From NCBI GenBank assembly GCA_035605695.1, contig DATNGZ010000052.1, forward strand, positions 62,001-126,000: a stretch of 64,000 nucleotides of DNA, written 5' to 3'. The stretch comes from VRUE01 sp035605695 (GTDB taxonomy: Bacteria; Actinomycetota; Thermoleophilia; Solirubrobacterales; 70-9). The notes beneath the pieces were generated by a model. The model saw only the letters and a program-made list of their open reading frames with translations, had not been told where the DNA came from and did not search any database. Shown one piece after another: positions 52,091 through 59,353 of this stretch (position 1 is its first letter; each line of letters begins with the position of its first letter). A program made the position numbers and the translations under genes.

Positions 52091-53025
52091 GCCACCACCT
52101 CGGCGACAGATTCCACACCGGCGATGACCTCTGCCTCACCTTCGACCGGGACGAGGACGCCACCGAAGGGCAGCCAGTCCTTGGCGTCCTCGGGCCCGGA
52201 GAGCAGCGCCGACTTGGCGAGGATCTCGGCCTCCAGGGCGGTGGGGGCGAGCGCGGTCGCCTGTGCGATCCCGGTGAAGGCGGGCCGGCCGCTGGCGGGG
52301 TCGAGGATCTGGTGGGCGAGGCTGACACCGCCCTCGCCCCAGGAGCGACGCGTGATACCGCTGGTGGCGACCGCTCCCGCGCTGACCTCGAACTCGTGCA
52401 GCGGCTCGGGACCGAACGGGTCGTCGACCCTGATCCGCCGCCTCAGCGCGCTCAATCCACCGAGCCTGATGTCGCCGCAGCACTCGACCGCGAAGGCCTC
52501 GGTGGTCGCGAGCTCCTTGGCGACCAGGTCGGCCAACAGGCCCTTGGCGATGCCGCCGCCGTCGATCCGCACCCCGGGAGGCCGGATCACGGCTCCCGCC
52601 TCCACCCTCACCGAGCACCACTCTGCGGCGGCGCTGGGCCGGGCCGGCGCCTGGTCTTGGGCGGCGAGCTCCGCGCGCGTCACCGGCCGGAGCTCCCCGG
52701 CCTGGAGGGAGGACCGGTAGCCGGCACGCTCGATCGCGTCGAGCAGGGTGGCGTCGACGAGGCCGCCGCTGCGCGATCCGGCGGTGAGGACCGCCGCGAC
52801 CAGCCGGCGCAGGAGAGGGGAGGCGGGGACCTCTGTGCGCGGGTCACGATTGAGGCGCGAGAGCTCGCTGCCGGGCTCGAAGCGCGAGAGCCTTTGGTGG
52901 GCATCGAGCAGCTGTTCCCGGCCCCGCTCCGCAAGCCGGTGTCCCTGCTCCGCGTCGGAGCCACGAACGTGAACGGAAGCGACGCCGCCGAAGCAGGCGA
53001 ACTCGAGGTGTGCTTCGGCGCTCAC
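52087..53025 (-). CDS. apbE: FAD:protein FMN transferase (ApbE)
   Basis: A 312-aa Mg2+-dependent enzyme that attaches FMN to a Thr or Ser of target proteins. Motifs: RLSRFEPGSELSRLN, VRIDGGGIAKGLLADLVAKE, FAVECCGDIRLGG and AVATSGITRRSW with VSLAHQILDPASGRPA. No lipobox or signal peptide is seen, so it is probably cytoplasmic, an arrangement known for some ApbE. No protein with an FMN-binding target motif is found in the cluster. ATGA overlap with the gene before it. Confidence 0.9.
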   Translation of the reverse strand: MSAEAHLEFACFGGVASVHVRGSDAEQGHRLAERGREQLLDAHQRLSRFEPGSELSRLNRDPRTEVPASPLLRRLVAAVLTAGSRSGGLVDATLLDAIERAGYRSSLQAGELRPVTRAELAAQDQAPARPSAAAEWCSVRVEAGAVIRPPGVRIDGGGIAKGLLADLVAKELATTEAFAVECCGDIRLGGLSALRRRIRVDDPFGPEPLHEFEVSAGAVATSGITRRSWGEGGVSLAHQILDPASGRPAFTGIAQATALAPTALEAEILAKSALLSGPEDAKDWLPFGGVLVPVEGEAEVIAGVESVAEVVA

Positions 53026-53483
53026 GACTGGCTCGTCGTCACCGGGGCGGGTTCGACTTCGATCGCTTCGGCTTCCGCCGCTTCGAGTTCCGCCGCTTCC
53101 ACTTCGGCGGCCGCGGCTGCTTCTCGTTCGGCCGTTTCGCGGAGTTCGAGTTCTTCGGGGTCGGTGGTTTCGATCGCTTCGCTCGCGGCCTCTCCCGGGT
53201 CGTCGCCTCCCTCGGCGTCGGTCTCGGCCGCTTCGGCCGGCAGTTCGCTCGCCGGGGCGCTGTGTTTGCGGAAGGTCGGGGAGGCCGCCACGGCAGAGGA
53301 CTTGTCACCGAGGACGGGATCGTGGCCCGTCACCATCTGCGCGAAGATCACTCCCCAGAGGAGCACGAAGCCGATCAGCCCGATCGCCACCACGCGCGCC
53401 CGCAGCTGCCCCGCCCGCTGGCGCTGAGCCCGCAGCCGGCGACGCGCCTCCTGCTTCAGCGCCTGTTTTTGGAATGAGTCCAT
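53022..53483 (-). CDS. Single-TM acidic protein of unknown function
   Basis: A 153-aa protein. A basic N-terminus (residues 1-28, rich in Lys, Gln and Arg) precedes a membrane helix (VVAIGLIGFVLLWGVIFAQM). After it comes a short segment and a long, very acidic low-complexity tail rich in Glu and Ala. The topology is probably N-in, with the acidic tail outside. I recognise no family. ATG 53483 is used; the frame extends to 53510. It occupies the place where FMN-binding proteins sit in similar clusters. Confidence 0.65.
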   Translation of the reverse strand: MDSFQKQALKQEARRRLRAQRQRAGQLRARVVAIGLIGFVLLWGVIFAQMVTGHDPVLGDKSSAVAASPTFRKHSAPASELPAEAAETDAEGGDDPGEAASEAIETTDPEELELRETAEREAAAAAEVEAAELEAAEAEAIEVEPAPVTTSQS

Positions 53484-53540
53484 CTGCCTGACTTTCCTTC
53501 CGAGCCCCAAACCGCCCCTAAGCGGAGGCTGAGAGTTCTC

Positions 53541-54164
53541 TTAGAGCCACGGTTGTGCGATTGAGAGTGCGAGGAGCGCCAGGGCGAGGCCGGCGCCGAT
53601 CGCCGTCGCCAGGGCCAGCGCCCGGACCCCGGCGCCAGCCAGCCGCGCCTCGGCGGGTCCCTCGCGCCGCCAGTCGGCCGTCGCCAGCCTCGGCACCTCG
53701 AGCAGGTGCCCGAGGACGTGCAGAGTCATCAGCGCGACCCAGGCGATGAAGCTCAGCTTGTGGGCGAAGATCAGGGTCTCGCTCGGCGGGCCGGCGATCA
53801 GCAGCGCGATGCCGGTGCCGAACAGCGCCAGCGTAGTGAGGACGACGCCGGGGGCGAGGACCCGCAGCGCCATCGGCGGCGGCCCCTTGGCGACGTAGGG
53901 ACCATCGTGGGTGTAGTAGCGGGCGAAGCGATAGCCGGTGCTCGCCATCTTCATCGCGACGGGCGGGATCAGCAGTACCCCGATGAAGATGTGGGGGCCG
54001 AGCAGTTGCCCGATGAAGGGGATCGTCACTCCCTCTGCCGCCAGCAGCACAAGCAGGGCGGCGGCGAGTGCGCCGGTCAGCCGGGCGTTGGCGGCGACGC
54101 CGTCGCGGACTTGGGGGGCGAGACGAGCCCGGGGGCTGAGTACGCCTACTTCGGTCTCTGGCAT
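53541..54164 (-). CDS. Cytochrome b561-like membrane protein
   Basis: A 207-aa protein with about four to five helices. His pairs occur in HIFIGVLLIPPVAMKM, RYYTHDGPYV and FAHKLSFIAWVALMTLHVLGH, consistent with bis-His haem b binding. An unusual loop HDGPYVAKGPPPMALRVLAP lies between. It carries no reductase domain. A perfect inverted repeat abuts its start. It lies between the sensor kinase and the single-TM acidic protein. Confidence 0.7.
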   Translation of the reverse strand: MPETEVGVLSPRARLAPQVRDGVAANARLTGALAAALLVLLAAEGVTIPFIGQLLGPHIFIGVLLIPPVAMKMASTGYRFARYYTHDGPYVAKGPPPMALRVLAPGVVLTTLALFGTGIALLIAGPPSETLIFAHKLSFIAWVALMTLHVLGHLLEVPRLATADWRREGPAEARLAGAGVRALALATAIGAGLALALLALSIAQPWL

Positions 54165-54165
54165 G

Positions 54166-54184
54166 GGCGGATCCTGGATCCGCC
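54166..54184. promoter_or_regulatory. Perfect 19-bp inverted repeat upstream of the b561-like gene
   Basis: GGCGGATCC-T-GGATCCGCC is a 9-bp inverted repeat with a one-base centre. It ends two bases from the ATG at 54164. The position suits an operator over the translation start or a hairpin that hides the ribosome binding site. The response regulator upstream or an unknown repressor could bind it. Confidence 0.45.
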
Positions 54185-54220
54185 GGCTTACCGCTTCCTA
54201 ACCGATCGCTGAGAAGCCTC

Positions 54221-55360
54221 TTATGTCCGGGGTGAAGGCTTCGGCGTGAAGGCCGGTAGCTCGAAGCTGACCCGGGCGCCGCCCAGCGGCGAGTCCTCGA
54301 TCCAGATCCGCCCGCCGTGGGAGGCGAGGATCGAGCGGGCGATGCCGAGCCCCAGGCCGCTGCCGCCGGAGGCGCGGTCGCGCGCGGACTCGGTGCGATG
54401 GAAGCGGTCGAAGACGCGCTCGCGCTCGGCCGCCGGGATGCCGGGACCGTCATCGTCGACCCGGACGCAGAGGGCGTAGGACACCGTGACCGAGGAAACC
54501 GACACCCGGCCGCCGGCCCCGGCGTGGCGGCGGGCGTTGTCGATCAGGTTGCGGAGCACCTGAGCGATCAGGTCGGGGTCCGCGTGCAGCGACCCCTGGG
54601 CGAGCTCGCCGACCTCGACTTCCCCGTCGCCGGCATCGATCAGCTCGCGCAGGAACGAGTCCGCAGCCAGCTCCTGCGGGGCGGGGGCGACCCCCTCGTC
54701 AAGGCGGGCCAAGGCAAGAAGGTCCTCGACCAGCCGTTCGACCCGCGCCATCTCCGCCAGCGCCAGTCCCTCAACCCGCCTCACCTCGGCGGCGTCGGGC
54801 GCCTCGTGGCGGGCGAGGACTTCGAGCTGGCCGCGGATCGCGGTCAGCGGGCTGCGCAGCTCGTGCGAGGCATCGGAGACAAAGCGCCGCTGGCGGGCGA
54901 AGGCGTCCTCGAGGCGGTCGAGCATGTGGTTGAAGGCGTCGGCCAGCGCCCGCAGCTCGCTCGCGGCCGCGGAGTTCGAATCGAGCCGGGGGGAGAGGTC
55001 GCCCACGTCGACCTCCGCCGCGGTCTCGGCAAAGCGCCGCAGCGGCGCCGCCGTCCGGGCAGCGAGAAGGTAGCCAGCGAGGAGAGCGGCGAGAAGGGCA
55101 GCGCCGCCGATCAGGAAGAAGGTCTTTTCGACGTCATCCTGAGCGTCCTTAATCGACGAGAACCGCGAGCTCTCGTCGATCTCGCCGCCGCTCTCCCCGG
55201 AGGCCGGACCCCTCTTTGCCTCCTCGCGCTCGATCAAGTTGGACTCGTTCGCCATCTGCGCCCGCACGACGACGAATACCGCCCCAAAAGCGGCGACGAC
55301 TATCGCCGCGATCGAGATCGCCAGGCGCCCGCGCAGCCCGAGCTTCGACCAGGCGCTCAT
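54221..55360 (-). CDS. Sensor histidine kinase
   Basis: A 379-aa two-TM kinase. N-terminal helix (residues 10-28), an extracytoplasmic loop, second helix near 77-97, HAMP (about 98-150), then HisKA with the phospho-His in SDASHELRSPLTAIRGQLEV, N box LRNLIDNARRHA, and the G boxes DDGPGIPAAE and SGGSGLGLGIARS. It overlaps the response regulator by 4 bases and should phosphorylate it. The signal is unknown; a redox or metal signal is suggested by the genes downstream. Confidence 0.93.
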   Translation of the reverse strand: MSAWSKLGLRGRLAISIAAIVVAAFGAVFVVVRAQMANESNLIEREEAKRGPASGESGGEIDESSRFSSIKDAQDDVEKTFFLIGGAALLAALLAGYLLAARTAAPLRRFAETAAEVDVGDLSPRLDSNSAAASELRALADAFNHMLDRLEDAFARQRRFVSDASHELRSPLTAIRGQLEVLARHEAPDAAEVRRVEGLALAEMARVERLVEDLLALARLDEGVAPAPQELAADSFLRELIDAGDGEVEVGELAQGSLHADPDLIAQVLRNLIDNARRHAGAGGRVSVSSVTVSYALCVRVDDDGPGIPAAERERVFDRFHRTESARDRASGGSGLGLGIARSILASHGGRIWIEDSPLGGARVSFELPAFTPKPSPRT

Positions 55361-56028
55361 CGGTCGCGGAGGCGGTAGCCGACCGAGCGCACCGTCTCGA
55401 TCGGAGCCGGGTCGTCGGGCAGGTCGAGCTTGCGCCGCAGGTAGCCGACATAGACCTGCACCACATTGGTCCCTGGGTCATGGTCGTAGTGCCAGACCGC
55501 GGCGAGGATCTCCTCTCGCGGGCAGACCCGTCCGGCGTTGCGCAGCAGATGGGCCAGCAGGTCGGCCTCGCGCTCTGGCAGCCGCACCCGCAGCTTCCCA
55601 CGGCTCGCCTCCCTGCTCAGCAGGTCGAGGCGGATGCCGCCTGCCTGCAAGGTCGTCTGAGAGGCGTCGTCAGCCTCCCGCAGGCGCGAGCGGATGCGGG
55701 CAAGCAGCTCCTCGAAGGCAAACGGCTTGGTGACGTAGTCGGTAGCGCCGAGGTCGAGTCCCTCGACCCGGTCGGCAACCTCGGCTTTTGCCGTCAGCAT
55801 GATCACCGGCAGCAAGGGCTTCTTCTCGCGGATCGCGCCCAGCACGTCGATGCCGTCGCGGCCGGGCAGCATTCGGTCGAGCACGACGAGGTCGGCGGTT
55901 CCGCTCAGGGCCAGGCGCTCCCCGGCGATCCCGTCGCCGACCACCGTCACCTCGTAGCCCTCGGCCTCAAGCCCGCGGGACAGGAAGTCAGCGATTCCCC
56001 CCTCGTCCTCAACGACCAGGATCTCCAC
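55357..56028 (-). CDS. OmpR-family response regulator
   Basis: A 223-aa regulator. The receiver domain has the acidic pair (VEDEGG), the phospho-Asp in LVVLDRMLPGRDGIDVLG and the Lys in VTKPFAFEELLARI. The winged-helix domain has RLPEREADLLAHLLRNAGRV and ends VVQVYVGYLRRKLDLPD then RTVRSVGYRL. First gene of the minus-strand redox cluster; it overlaps the sensor kinase. Confidence 0.95.
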   Translation of the reverse strand: MEILVVEDEGGIADFLSRGLEAEGYEVTVVGDGIAGERLALSGTADLVVLDRMLPGRDGIDVLGAIREKKPLLPVIMLTAKAEVADRVEGLDLGATDYVTKPFAFEELLARIRSRLREADDASQTTLQAGGIRLDLLSREASRGKLRVRLPEREADLLAHLLRNAGRVCPREEILAAVWHYDHDPGTNVVQVYVGYLRRKLDLPDDPAPIETVRSVGYRLRDR

Positions 56029-56143
56029 GGTGCGATGCTAGCCGGGGCTTGCCTAAAGGCCCCGATGGAATGAGGCGAGGGGAGTTCCGAGGCGGATCGA
56101 GCGGAAGTCTCAAAGAAGGGTCATAGCTTTAGCTGGGGGGCGC

Positions 56144-56183
56144 CGGAAGCAGTTGCGCCGCCGCTTTCACGCGGAAGCAGTTG
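56144..56183. repeat. Pair of 12-bp direct repeats
   Basis: CGGAAGCAGTTG occurs at 56144-56155 and at 56172-56183, with centres 28 bases apart. The second copy lies 15 bases before the HNH gene start. The spacing (nearly three helical turns) would suit binding of a dimeric regulator on one DNA face, but this is inference. Confidence 0.4.
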
Positions 56184-56198
56184 TGTCAGGATCGCCGC

Positions 56199-56618
56199 AT
56201 GGCAGATGAATCGGTCGCGGACCGACTCCGCGGATTCGGCGTGAAGGGCATCCTCGTGCAGATGGCCGAACGTGGGCAGATTCTTGAGCTGAAGTGCGAG
56301 ATGCCGCAGTGCTATCACCCCAACGGACGCGACAAGTTCGAATCGCTCGCGACGGAGCGCAGGTTGTGGGCGCCCTCGCGCGACCACTACCCGATCCTCA
56401 GTTCGGCCGGTGGAAAGCTGCGTGCCGACAACGTTCGGTTGTCCCATATCGAGTGCAATCAGCGTGACCACACGCGGCGGAAGCAGATCGGGGCACTGCT
56501 TCTTGCAGGCGAATCACTGGAAGACATCGCCGACATGCTGAACCGCAAGAAGACCCCGGCGTTTCACGGAACGAAACGATGGACGGCGGCCATGGTGCGC
56601 GAGGCCTACGTGTCCTAG
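56199..56618 (+). CDS. HNH-like protein with C-terminal HTH-like tail
   Basis: A 139-aa protein. CEMPQCYHPNG and RDHYPILSSAGGKLRADNVR with LSHIECNQRDHTRR resemble the HNH fold: two Cys, a DH pair, then H...CN. The C-terminal 40 residues (LLAGESLEDIADMLNRKKTP, then TKRWTAAMVREAYVS) resemble the serine-recombinase-type HTH that picks where to bind DNA. ATG 56199 is preferred to a GTG at 56181. It may be a homing-type or defence nuclease. Confidence 0.6.
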   Translation: MADESVADRLRGFGVKGILVQMAERGQILELKCEMPQCYHPNGRDKFESLATERRLWAPSRDHYPILSSAGGKLRADNVRLSHIECNQRDHTRRKQIGALLLAGESLEDIADMLNRKKTPAFHGTKRWTAAMVREAYVS

Positions 56619-56784
56619 TCCGGGTTCCGCTTCGCGCGAGAAGCAGCAGTGCAGCTCGCCGCAAGTCATCCGCCTGCCTTTTTGTGCCGCCGGCAACAAA
56701 ACGGCGACGGCGCTCGGGTGACAGCGGCAGGCTGTTCTTGACGAGTGGAGGCTCTGACCGACCCGGGCGTCTTGCTGATGGGCG

Positions 56785-57852
56785 TCAGACACTGCGCCGC
56801 AGGAAGTCGATCTGGTCACCGACGATCGTGTCGAATAGGGGTTCGACATACGGGTCGAAATGGCCGCACTCGTAGCTGAGCACCTCCCCTCCGGGGATGC
56901 GTCGAGCGGCCTTCAGCGCGACCTTATAAGGAGTGACGACATCGTCTTTGGCGAGTTGGACCAGCGCCGGGCACGTGATCCTGCCTGCGACCCGGCCGGG
57001 TGAGTAGAAGGGCACTCGCAGCGCAATCCGGGCGGCGACGTCGTTCTGAGGCAGAAGCTCCTCGTACCGGTCTCCCGCCAGACGCTTCATCATCGCCGTG
57101 GCGTCGGGCGTGGTCATCATCGCCAGGGTGCCGGGCTCTCCTGCCGCCGGGAGGCGTAGCGGCTCTCGCCCGAATGCCGCCCCCAGCTGATCGCGGAGCC
57201 CGGCGAGAGCCAGGCGCGTCATCGTCAGCGGGGAGCCAGCAAAGGCCGACGCAGGTCCACTGATATGGGGAACCTGGGCGACGATGGCGGCCAGTCCGTG
57301 ATCTTCGGCGGCGATGCTCAGCACGTGCCCGGCTCCGAACGACGAACCCCACGCGGCCACATGGCTCGTGTCGACACCGTCAAGTGCCCGGGCGAAAGCA
57401 AGTGCTGCCCGCCAGTCGTCCTGCTGGCTACCGATTTCGAGCACCCGACGTGGCTCGCCGGCACTGTCACCCCAGCCCCGGTAGTCGAATGCCAGGACGG
57501 CGAAGCCGGATTCGGCGAAGCGCTCGGCGTAAGCGGCAAGACGCAAGGCGCGCATCGCGGCGAAGCCGTGGGCCATCACGATGATCGGCGGCCGCTCAAC
57601 GCCGTCCGGTCGGTAGAGCCAGGTGGCGCACGCCGTTCCGCCGGATTCGAAGGTCGTGTCTTCTCGGGTGTAGGTGCTCGTTTCGATGATCAGCTCCTGA
57701 CTGTCGGGTGCGGATTTCCGGTTCTCCGGGTCAACGGCGGCGAAGCTCGCGGAGCGCAGAATTCGCCGCGTTGAACCCGCACATCCCGTGGGCCCCGGCG
57801 CCGGGTGGGGTGGAGGCGGAGCAGAGGTAGACGCCGGGGATTCCGAGGGCAT
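56785..57852 (-). CDS. Alpha/beta hydrolase (S9/dienelactone-hydrolase-like)
   Basis: A 355-aa frame. The core has IIVMAHGFAAMRALRLA (oxyanion strand), FDYRGWGDSAGEPR, the nucleophile elbow AAWGSSFGAGHVLS (Ser in GSSFGAG), the acid in VQLAKDDVVTPYK and catalytic His in LSYECGHFDPYVEP. This pattern belongs to the alpha/beta hydrolases annotated as peptidase S15 or dienelactone hydrolase-like. The first 50 residues are Pro-rich and overlap the end of the pseudogene upstream, so the true start is uncertain; no better ATG, GTG or TTG lies further in. Confidence 0.75.
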   Translation of the reverse strand: MPSESPASTSAPPPPHPAPGPTGCAGSTRRILRSASFAAVDPENRKSAPDSQELIIETSTYTREDTTFESGGTACATWLYRPDGVERPPIIVMAHGFAAMRALRLAAYAERFAESGFAVLAFDYRGWGDSAGEPRRVLEIGSQQDDWRAALAFARALDGVDTSHVAAWGSSFGAGHVLSIAAEDHGLAAIVAQVPHISGPASAFAGSPLTMTRLALAGLRDQLGAAFGREPLRLPAAGEPGTLAMMTTPDATAMMKRLAGDRYEELLPQNDVAARIALRVPFYSPGRVAGRITCPALVQLAKDDVVTPYKVALKAARRIPGGEVLSYECGHFDPYVEPLFDTIVGDQIDFLRRSV

Positions 57853-58270
57853 AGGGGTCGCGGGCCGGACGCGGGCGGAAGAGTAGCTGGCGGAGGTCGT
57901 TGGCCCCGCCGACGACGTCGCCGCCGATGTAGTTGGCGTCGTACTTCTCGGCCTCAGCTACCGTGCGCGCAACCTGGCGCTGGACGCGCTCTCGAGAGCC
58001 GGGTGCAAAGCGCTCGATCTGCCTTTCGATCGCCTCCGTCGCATCGCCCGGATAGCCATTCGGAACGTGGGCGTAGGTGTACAACGGATTGAGATTGCCG
58101 GCGGAGCGGGATGGGTCGGCGAGGTACTGCTGGCAGACGAGCACGAAGGGCCTCTCCGGCATCTCTCCTCGCTGCACCTGGGCCTCGGTCGCGACGATCT
58201 CTTCGAGGCCGCCGCCAAGGTGGACCGTCCCCGCCGGGGGGAGGCTTCATCGGCCCAGGGCACCGAACCC
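57731..58270 (-). pseudogene. Phytoene-desaturase-like oxidoreductase, C-terminal remnant with frameshift
   Basis: The frame from 58177 down reads like the C-terminal third of phytoene dehydrogenase-type FAD enzymes: GGGLEEIVATEAQV, ERPFVLVCQQYLADPSRSAG, NYIGGDVVGGANDLRQLLFR and the FAD-end motif CSASTPPGAGAHGMCGFNAA. Upstream, PWADEAS in another frame suggests a -1 base in the poly-C run near 58240. The N-terminal 70 percent, including the GxGxxG fold, is missing. The CBASS operon takes its place on the upstream side. Confidence 0.78.
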
Positions 58271-58328
58271 TCGATCGTTCGGGCTCGTTTCGGTGAAATT
58301 CCAGTCATCGACCCCCAGCAAGCAAGCC

Positions 58329-58892
58329 CTACTCTGACGGTCGCTTCCGTCGTCCTCGTTTCCAGACCTTCATCGCGGTCGCGACCTCGTCCAGGTAGGC
58401 GTCCTCGCAGGGCTTGAGAGCCTGGAGCTCGGTGGCGATCTCCGGCGCGTGCATTTCGCTGTCGGCGTTGATCGGTGGCTGGTCCCAAGAGCGCTTGACG
58501 ATGCCTCCGGCGATCCGTCGCGTCTTCATCACCAGCTCGCGGTAGGCCGAGGCGACATCGTCGGAGGGATCGCGCCCGATCATCGCTTCGTGGAAAGAGA
58601 TGTCGCGTTGGATCTCGCGCAGCGCGTCTGAGAGGCGCACCCTCTCGCCTCCGGGGTCGGCGGCGCTGCGACGGCGAATCGCAAAGGCCATCTCTTTGTA
58701 GGACTGGACTGCGGCCCAGCCGCCGGCGAAGAGCTCGCGGCGTCGCTCACGGTTGGCCCGGTAGCCGTTGACGACCAAGGTGACGAGGACCCCGATGAGC
58801 GCGACTGCGGCCGTGATGAGCGGGATCACGACCGCTAGATCATCACCGCCGTCGCCGGAGGCTACCGCGGCTGCAGCGAACAGATCCATCAT
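58329..58892 (-). CDS. Single-TM protein, putative CBASS effector
   Basis: A 187-aa protein with one membrane helix (residues 19-42, LAVVIPLITAAVALIGVLVT then LVVNGYRANRERRREL), with positively charged residues right after it. The long soluble part is helical and contains LREIQRDISFHEAMIG, ASAYRELVMKTRRIAGG and CEDAYLDEVATAMKVWKRG. It does not match a named CBASS effector family I can recall. The start overlaps the E2 gene by 4 bases, so it is translationally linked to the CD-NTase and E2. CBASS effectors with membrane helices usually disturb the inner membrane when they bind a cyclic nucleotide. Confidence 0.62.
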   Translation of the reverse strand: MMDLFAAAAVASGDGGDDLAVVIPLITAAVALIGVLVTLVVNGYRANRERRRELFAGGWAAVQSYKEMAFAIRRRSAADPGGERVRLSDALREIQRDISFHEAMIGRDPSDDVASAYRELVMKTRRIAGGIVKRSWDQPPINADSEMHAPEIATELQALKPCEDAYLDEVATAMKVWKRGRRKRPSE

Positions 58893-59353
58893 CGCTTCGA
58901 CTCCGAGGGCCCGTGCGGGGCCTCCTCACCGAGCCAGACGTGCTTCTCGCGCCAGTAGGCCTCCTTGAAGAGGTGGATGCGCACCATCTCGATCAGCGAT
59001 AGAAGGCCATCGTCTGGCGTCCAGCGCCGCTCGGGAGGGTCGTCGGGATACCAGACACAAAGCCTGGACCGGGGGTCCTTGCCAATGGGCGAATAGCGAT
59101 GCAGGGAGCTTTCAGGACCGTCCGCATAGATCGTGGGTGCTTCGGGCTCGGAGGTCGTGCGGCGGAATCGGATTTCGATCCGCCGGGCCTCGTAGCCCTC
59201 GACCGGCACTGTGCAGGTGTAGGCGATCCGGGCAGTTTTGCGCTTGCCCACCGCTCGGTTGGTGAGGCCGGGAAATGCTGCTGCGGCGCCCTGTTCGAAG
59301 TGCAGCCGGAGCGGCAGGTTCTGCTCCCAGGTGGCGCTACGCCGCCGCGTCAT
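58889..59353 (-). CDS. Stand-alone E2-like (ubiquitin-conjugating fold) protein of CBASS
   Basis: A 154-aa protein. Beta-rich N-terminal half, then SSLHRYSPIGKDPRSRLCVW and YPDDPPERRW, LLSLIEMVRIHLFKEAYWR and WLGEEAPHG. The H85-R-Y with C99 in LCVWYP and the W...G.EAPH ending match the E2-like proteins beside CD-NTases in type II CBASS; C99 is the predicted thioester Cys. No E1 or JAB domain is fused or adjacent. ATG 59353 lies inside the CD-NTase end (17-bp overlap); the long frame upstream to 59593 is a shadow. Predicted to act on the CD-NTase C-terminus. Confidence 0.82.
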   Translation of the reverse strand: MTRRRSATWEQNLPLRLHFEQGAAAAFPGLTNRAVGKRKTARIAYTCTVPVEGYEARRIEIRFRRTTSEPEAPTIYADGPESSLHRYSPIGKDPRSRLCVWYPDDPPERRWTPDDGLLSLIEMVRIHLFKEAYWREKHVWLGEEAPHGPSESKR

